Below are positions 58,347 through 64,000 of a stretch of 64,000 nucleotides of DNA, piece by piece (position 1 is the stretch's first letter; the number at the start of each line of letters is the position of its first letter). Source of the DNA: Blumeriella jaapii. Taxonomy: Eukaryota > Ascomycota > Leotiomycetes > Helotiales > Drepanopezizaceae. The DNA lies in NCBI GenBank assembly GCA_009599575.1, contig VWND01000019.1, positions 485,803 through 549,802 on the forward strand, written 5' to 3'. The notes beneath the pieces were generated by a model. That model worked only from the letters and a program-made list of their open reading frames with translations. It ran no database searches and had not been told where the DNA came from. The position numbers and the translations under genes are program-made.

Positions 58347-59640
58347 ATATCATCATCTGGCCTATTCTCGCGCGGACCGTAGTTCCACGTATCACAACGC
58401 ACCCGCTAAGTATGAGCCCCCTTGACTCGGTAAAAATATCCGTTTTGTTAGTTACAGTACTAGGTACAGTAAGTAGCCAACTGCTGTTCTTCAATTAGCC
58501 GGCAATATCAACCAGCAATAGAGCTCACTTGCTAGCCACCTAACATCGTCTTCAACACTTGATTTCTAGGCGGTTCTGCGTTATTTTTATTTTATTTACT
58601 GTAATAGCTAATCCCTATCAATTGGAGAAGGTTCTACCTGCGTACAGTAGACGTGTATTTATGACACAACTCGACGTGCCGTTTAGCGTGAAGGCCTACC
58701 TCACCAAGAAGGCGATTCTGCGAAAACGAGAAGCACTAGTATACTTACTTAGCACGACCAAATCAAGCCGTCCACGAGCCGTGGTATTTTTCCCCGTCCA
58801 GAATGCATCTGCTAGCGTAACACTCCCTAGAAAACGTCCTCGTTCTACTTCGTGTCATGACAGAATGCATCTGCTAGTGTGACAATCCATAGAATACTGT
58901 CCTAGTTCTACTTTATGTCATGACGCCTTTGGACTAAGCTTTGCGAGGAAGCGTTCGCTCACAAGTTATCCGCCAGGCTTTTGGTCGCGTCCAGAGTCCT
59001 GTGAACAGCATTTCTCCCAGTAGCCGAGCAAGTGGTTTCAATGCCTTGCATTGCTCCTCTCCCAACCAGAAGGTGACGAAATCAACCTCTCCCTTACCTG
59101 CAGGAATCAGCACAGGTGTCGAAAATAAAAATAGAGAGGGGGCCTCGCGCCGTTGACGACACCTCGTTTGCCCGCAGTATTGTACTGGACTGGACCGGAC
59201 TGGACACATACAGTAGGAAGTGCGAACTAGCGTCCTGTACCCCAGATCGCTTCGTCGACACCCCCCCCCCCCCCACTTAGACTAACACTTAGACTTAGAT
59301 TTAGACTTAATTCACCCACGTGCGTTTCCGCTGCAGGGTCCCGGCACCAAGCCCAAGTACCGGGCGTAGGTCGCCGCCACATTCTGACGGACGTGATGCT
59401 GCCACTCCCTCCGCTGGCGTCCACGTGGTCTCGAGCTTATGACAAATACATATATACGTTTATTTACATATACACATAAACACACATATATATGTAGATA
59501 TGTATACATGTATACATGTATAAATTTACACATTTATAGATGCATATAAGTATGTACATAAACATACACCTGCTTGCCCTCTTCCCCCCAAGCGACCAAA
59601 CGTTCGTTCGATGGGACAGAGAAGCATCACTGGTAGATAG
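58347..59640. other. Intergenic stretch with small duplications, no supported gene
   Basis: Contains an imperfect tandem copy of about 62 bp (CAGAATGCATCTGCTAG... at 58,799 and 58,861), a C14 run (59261-59274), an ACTTAGAC run (59,274-59,308) and an AT/CA-rich microsatellite (59,448-59,560). A minus-strand stretch at 58,950-59,110 reads like ordinary coding composition (GEVDFVTFWLGEEQCKALK) but has no start, exons or known motif. Confidence 0.5.
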
Positions 59641-59925
59641 ATGGAAACGATCTACGGAAATGACTTTCTCTTTTGTAAATAAATGGAAAGGTTCCACGGA
59701 AATGATTTTCTCACTTGTAGGTAAATAAAAACGATCTACGGAAATGATTTTCTCACTTGTAAATAATTGAAAACTATCCACGGAAATTATTTTCTCATTT
59801 GTAGATAGATGGAAACGATCTACGGAAATGATTTTTTTTTTTACTTGTAGATAAACGGAAACGATCCACGGAAATGATTTTCTCACTTGGAGGTAGATGG
59901 AAACGAACCATTAAAATGACTTTCT
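59641..59925. repeat. Minisatellite of 42-bp units that is open in frame on the minus strand
   Basis: About seven units of roughly CCACGGAAATGATTTTCTCA then CTTGTAGATAGATGGAAACG. Because 42 is a multiple of three, the minus strand reads a 14-residue unit EKIISVDRFHLSTS (with variants) through five units. One unit near 59,822-59,867 has 4 extra T, which shifts the frame. No gene context supports translation. Confidence 0.87.
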
Positions 59926-60163
59926 CACTCGCCAACTGCACGACCCTTCTTATACATGGCTGACTCCGCGATTCCTCCCATGTCGGCAAAGCAGAGCAGG
60001 TTGGAAAGACTCTGTCTGGTACGAAGTGGTTATGTTATGTAACGGACCATGTCCCTCCCTCACCATATGAACACGACATCGTTACAAACAACCTTACATT
60101 CCCCAATCTCTCTCACGCATGATAGAAAGCCCACTCCATTCCGTCCTCTCGTTCCCTCACCTC
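59926..60163. other. 3' flank of the secreted cysteine protein gene
   Basis: No gene seen. Confidence 0.4.
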
Positions 60164-61278
60164 TCACCTCCTCTCCTCACAACTAACCCCGCCCCTCGGC
60201 CTCTCAAACCCCCCCTGCAGACTCAGACTCACATACGCATTCACGCCTCCTCCCCACCTCACACTGACCGCACTCGCAAAGCCACCCCGGCCATCCTCCT
60301 CCTCCGCCCCCTCCTCCGCCACCACCGCTGTGCCAGCAGTAGCGTCCTCGAACTCCACACAGCCCACCACCAAGTCCCGGCACACGGCCCTCAGGCCGTC
60401 CACGGCCAGCTCGTGGCACGCGTCGCAGTTGCATAGCGCGAACTCGACGCCGAGGTCGCGTCCGGGCGTGCGCGCGCGTATCGAGTGCACGCTGCAGGTG
60501 CAGCTTTCTGTACCCGTTGCCTCCGTGCCAGAGGAGGCCGCGGAGGCGGGGAAGAGGGTGAGGGATTGGGGGAGGGAGGAGCACTGTTGGGGATTTGCGT
60601 TAGCGTGTCTGTTCTTTCTACTTTTTTGGCCTGGGAAAATTCTGGTGGGGGCGAGAGGGCTGTGAGGTGAGGCATGAAGAAGTGTGATCCGTGATGTGGA
60701 GTGGTGATGATGGCGAATGTGGAGAAACCAGAAGGGAAGAGAGAAGATCGAAAGAAAAGGTAAGAAAGGGAGAGAGAGAAAAGATCGAAAGGAAAGGAGT
60801 AGATGAAGGGGAGAGACGTACGAGCTCAACGGCATTGTCCAGGCTGGTATTGTGGTTTCCTGGCGCGAGAGGGACGAACGTCTGTGGCGTGCTACAGTAG
60901 AAGAGGGATGATGCATCTGTGTGGAAAAGGAGTGTTTCGTTAGCAAGCGTTCTTCTCTTGCATCCCTCCATCTCAACCACTTCATAACGGAAAACACCAC
61001 ACATCTTTTACAAACCCCCATGTCGCTTGCTCTCTCCCCCAACCAAGCCACAGCATAACAGAAACCACCTTGGAAAAATGCTCTACGCCAAAATCACAAC
61101 ACGTAGCGAACCACAACCAACCCGGGTGGGAAGTACACGTACCGGACTCCAGAACCTCGAATCGCGCTGGTCCGTTCTGGCCATCGTGGCGGGGATAAGC
61201 ATGCCCAGCTTGCGCAGCCGAGACGGCGACGGCGATGAGGAGCACTCGCGCGAGAGGGTGGGAGAGGGAGGAGAGCAT
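60164..61278 (-). CDS. Small secreted cysteine-containing protein (candidate effector or cell-surface protein)
   Basis: Three exons join in frame: 61143-61278, 60822-60916 and 60164-60583 (216 aa). The introns are GTACGT...CACACAG and GTACGT...CCAACAG, each with a perfect GCTAAC branch point. The start MLSSLSHPLARVLLIAVAVS, followed by AAQAGHAYP, is a good signal peptide. About ten cysteines are present, including SCTCSVHS and LCNCDACHEL, then VCRDLVVGC, suggesting disulphide bonds. The C-terminal 70 residues are acidic, then Gly-rich (EEGAEEEDGRGG). No transmembrane segment or GPI signal is evident. I recognise no family. The upstream in-frame ATG at 61659 lies in a GT microsatellite and was not used. 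Confidence 0.75.
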
Positions 61279-61507
61279 CGTGGTAGTGCGTGGGTTGGTG
61301 AGATTGTGTTGGATGTTGGATGGCGGTGGTGGCAGCGAGTGAGTGAATGCGGCGAGAGATGCAGCTTTTGGAGTTTTCTTTTCAGGAGGATGGGAGCGTT
61401 GCTGTTGTCGATTGCCCACGGTCCGTAGAGTTGGTGTTGGTGTTATGAGTACTGACTGATTTTGAGGAGTTGAGATATTATGTGTGTGTGTGTGTGTGTG
61501 TGTATGT

Positions 61508-61543
<36 letters not shown>

Positions 61544-61989
61544 GTGTATGTGTGTGTATGTATGTACAAGATGTAGTAGCAGAAGTCCCAGAAAAGCAGA
61601 AAAGCAACCTCAACACGGCCGTCTTTTATACATGTACATGTACATACACACACACACATGCAAATTCACTAACACCGACTACATCAGCAAGGACCCATCC
61701 ATCCATCCATCTACCCTCGACCGAATAACAATTACCGTGACGTCTTGACGTCTCACTCGCGCACCACACCGCAAGCGACCGACAGACCGACAGACCGACA
61801 GACCGACAGACCGACAGACCGACTTACTGACATCGTCGACTCGAGTCGCGCCCACTCCGCGCGCGAACGCGAGACCGTAGTGTGCTCCGTACGAACCGGC
61901 GCTCCATCTCCATCTCCATGGACCCCAGACCCACCCGGCCCGTCCTACACCCGCCGGCCCTCAAATCATAGCCAGCCAGTTCAGGACCA
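61279..61989. other. Intergenic with microsatellites
   Basis: Holds a GT/TG dinucleotide run (61,480-61,560), an ACATGTACATGTACAT palindromic stretch (61,631-61,645), a CATC run (61,696-61,712) and an octanucleotide array (GACAGACC). No gene is supported. Confidence 0.6.
61776..61824. repeat. Octanucleotide array ACCGACAG
   Basis: About six tandem units of ACCGACAG. Confidence 0.92.
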
Positions 61990-63422
61990 TCATGCCTTGA
62001 CCAAGTTGCCCTTCATGTCGAGGTGCACGCCGTCGTACTTGTTGCTCTGGATGCTCATGTTCCACGTGCCCAGGTGATCGAGGCCCCTCTCGCGCGCCAG
62101 CTAGGCGGAGACATGCACCCATCAGTCCATCAGTCCATCGTCCCCGAATCCTCTCACCCTCCAGCGAACCCACGAGGGACAGAGAGGTCACTTACGACAC
62201 CAACGGCCTCCTCGAACAACATCAGGGCCTTGTTCCCCTGCGTCACGATCCAGTCGTCCGGCTTCTCCTTGCCCGCCGCACTGGGCGTAATGAACAGGCC
62301 CGTCCATTCCGCGCCCAGCGTGTCCCGGACGGCGTCCATCACGGCGTCGAGCCAGCGGACGGAGAGGGGCAGGTCGAGATTGCTCCACAGTCCGTGGCCG
62401 AGAATGACGGCGACGGGCTTCGTGCTCCTGCGGGCCACGTCTTCTTTGAGACGCGTGATCTCGTCTTCGGGAATGGGGTACTTGACTATCTCCTCCACTG
62501 CACCCGGTCAGAGGGCGCGGGTGAGATGGGCGTGTGCGTGAGGAGCTCACTGATGACATTGATTACGTGCGGACACGCCACGCTCTCCGGATCGTGGGCC
62601 ATCACGTCGGCCGTCTTGTAGATGCCCTGCACCGAGCAGGCCTTGACATCGAACTGCTCGTTGCAGAAGCACTCCTTCCTACGCGCCATCAGCCTGGACT
62701 CGAGCACGCAAGCCACGCATGGGCCCAGACGCGAGAGCGGCCAAACCAGCCAGCCACGTACCTCTCCTGCGGCGAAAAGTTCCAATCCGTCACGGCCCCG
62801 TAGCCCAAGTCCTTGCGTAGCAGCACGTTCAGGCTCCCCATCACATGCCTCAGCATCGAGTCCCCGACCAACACGACCTTCTCAAAGCGGGCCAAGATGG
62901 CACACACCTCCTCCGTGCTGAACCAGCGCATGTCGCAGCCGCGCGGCATGTACGGCGCGTCGAAGCCGATCCGGCCCCCGCCCGACATGGCGGCCAGCAG
63001 CGCCACGCCGTCAGCGCAGAGGGGAAGGGGGCGTGCAGGTCGAGCGCCGAGATGTTGCACGTGTTGCGGAACTTGTACGTCTGGAAGGTGTCCATCGAGT
63101 CGGGCGCGCGGGAGGGCTCCGACTCGGGGGGCTGGAAGGCGACGCGCGGGATGCTGGTCGCGTTGACGGTCTGGCCGGCCGTGACGGGCCGGACGGCGTG
63201 CTGGTAAGCCGAGGAGGGAATGCGGCGCGTGAGGGCGAAGATGGCCAGGAGAAGGAGGGCGGTGATGATGGTGGACTGTCGCGAGCGGAAGAGGGCAATT
63301 CGGCGGGGGCGGTTGGCCCATTTGAAGCGGGAGCTGGGAAGCGTGGTGGGCGGAGGGGGCGGCGGCGGCGGCGTGGTGGTGAAAGGATCCTCGTAGGGTT
63401 TTGGTGCTGGACGCTGCCACAT
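61990..63422 (-). CDS. Membrane-anchored SGNH / PC-esterase-like protein with an apparent one-base frameshift
   Basis: Four exons: 62762-63422, 62551-62678, 62196-62497 and 61990-62100. Donors are GTACGT, GTGAGC and GTAAGT; acceptors are CGTAG, GTGCAG and CCTAG. The N-terminus has a proline run, a basic stretch and one membrane segment (STIITALLLLAIFALT), a type II anchor that places the domain in the secretory lumen. The conserved core reads KFRNTCNISALDLHAPF, then MSGGGRIGFDAPYMPRGCDM, WFSTEEVCAILARFEKVVLV, block I GDSMLRHVMGS, GYGAVTDWNF, CFCNEQFDVKACS, ILGHGLWSN and block IV YDGVHLDMKGN. GDS and DxxH are the SGNH/PC-esterase catalytic signatures. The substrate is probably an O-acylated polysaccharide, by inference. 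The exon total is 1,202 bases, one short of a multiple of three. The frame slips at 63021-63031 (G4-AA-G5 on the plus strand), between DLHAPF and PLCADG. It is either a sequencing error or a real null allele. Confidence 0.82.
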
Positions 63423-64000
63423 CTTGAAGTGTGGAATGGTGGTGGTGGTGGTGTTGTTGTTGTTTGAAGGGGGGGGGGGGGGGGGGGGGGGGTGGTTGGT
63501 GTTGAGGGTTGAAAGAGAGAGAGAAAAGAGAGAGAGAGGGATCTACCACTTGAGGGGGAACGAGACTCTTTATAAAGGATTCCGACCAACTGCGACGTGC
63601 GACAAAAGCCAGATGTGCGTTCCGGGAAGGGAAGGAACGAATGGGCATGTGCGACGTGCAACAAAAGCCTGTTGCGTGTTCCGGGAAAGGAAAGAACGAA
63701 CAGGCAACTGCGACGTGCAACAAAAGCCTGATTCTCCCCCCCATTCCTTGTATGTAAGGCACCCCCTTCCGAGGCGGGAAGGGACGCTCAACTGCGACGT
63801 GCAACAAAGCACCACCCCCATGGTCGCATCGTCGACCTGATATTCCAGGCGCATATTTTATTCCCAGAGAGGAGGAGGAGCGTCGTCGAGGTGCGACGTA
63901 TAATGTAGAAACGACACTTGCGCTTGGCTCGATTTTTATACGCAATGGGATGAGAAAGGAAAAACGAAGGAGAAGAAGAGAAGAGGAGAAGAGGAGAAGA
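63423..64000. promoter_or_regulatory. Upstream region of the PC-esterase gene with spaced direct repeats
   Basis: TGCGACGTGCAACAAAAGCC (or close variants) occurs at 63591, 63650, 63709 and 63793, with a partial TGCGACGT at 63892; the first three are spaced exactly 59 bp apart, embedded in a unit that includes GTTCCGGGAA. A TATAAA lies at 63571. The last 50 bp are purine-rich. Confidence 0.7.
63469..63492. repeat. Poly-G run of 24 bases
   Basis: An uninterrupted G24 (C24 on the coding strand) about 47 bp upstream of the PC-esterase ATG, probably in the 5' UTR. Confidence 0.92.

Noticed and set aside
58934..59209. Minus-strand gene reading GEVDFVTFWLGEEQCKALK
   Set aside because: Composition looks coding, but no start, splice partner or known motif could be found.
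61143..61659. Upstream ATG extension of the cysteine protein
   Set aside because: It would add a Cys-Val/His-Thr microsatellite translation before a good signal peptide.
62689..63945. 418-aa minus-strand frame starting at 63945
   Set aside because: Its first 300 residues are out of frame with the conserved PC-esterase N-terminus and contain a translated poly-C run; only its end belongs to the true gene.
44763..64000. tRNA genes
   Set aside because: A few GTTCGA-type words (for example 48,147) lack the paired arms of a tRNA.

Overview
The window reads as nuclear DNA of a filamentous ascomycete (Pezizomycotina). The evidence is short GT-AG introns with CTRAC-type branch points, a fungal ERG2 gene, a mitochondrial uS14m gene, and an AT-rich block whose repeats carry the signature of repeat-induced point mutation (RIP): CpA/TpG scarce, TpA abundant, reading frames full of stops. 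Species cannot be fixed from the sequence.

Positions 1 to about 43,600 are a gene-empty AT-rich block made of nested, RIP-degraded retrotransposons. Target-site duplications (TSDs) give the order of events. An unclassified host repeat (H) was hit by a Ty3/gypsy-like element G (LTRs 3491-3692 and 20237-20439, TSD ATTTC). G was then hit by gypsy element B (3815-11174, minus, TSD ACGGA) and by two short LTR elements without coding capacity (TRIM-like; 11564-12516 plus and 17038-18084 minus). The TSDs of the two short elements are exchanged between them, so the 4.5 kb between them has been inverted by recombination. H was also hit by gypsy element E (22625-36451, plus, TSD TTAAA; same family as B). 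E carries gypsy element F1 (25414-31840, minus, TSD CTGCC) inside its reverse transcriptase. H also took a second F copy, F2 (36528-42527, plus, TSD AAAAC). A further B/E-family copy (A) runs off the left edge.

Positions 43,600-44,770 form a boundary of simple repeats: an AT/CA microsatellite, a CCAGT array, a purine tract and about 360 bp of C5T repeats.

Positions 44,770-64,000 are GC-richer and genic. In order they hold: an Arb2-domain protein gene (minus) whose C-terminal frame passes through a second C5T tract; uS14m/MRP2 (minus), divergent from ERG2 sterol C-8 isomerase (plus); a tandem array of nine units of about 118 bp with poly-C runs; a secreted protein of the family often mislabelled 'ribosomal protein s17' (minus); a basic two-exon protein of unknown function (minus); a small ankyrin protein with duplicated flanks (minus); several minisatellites; a small secreted cysteine-containing protein (minus); and a membrane-anchored SGNH/PC-esterase-like protein with an apparent one-base frameshift (minus). 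These genes do not form a visible pathway cluster. The housekeeping genes (MRP2, ERG2, Arb2) lie nearest the AT-rich block.
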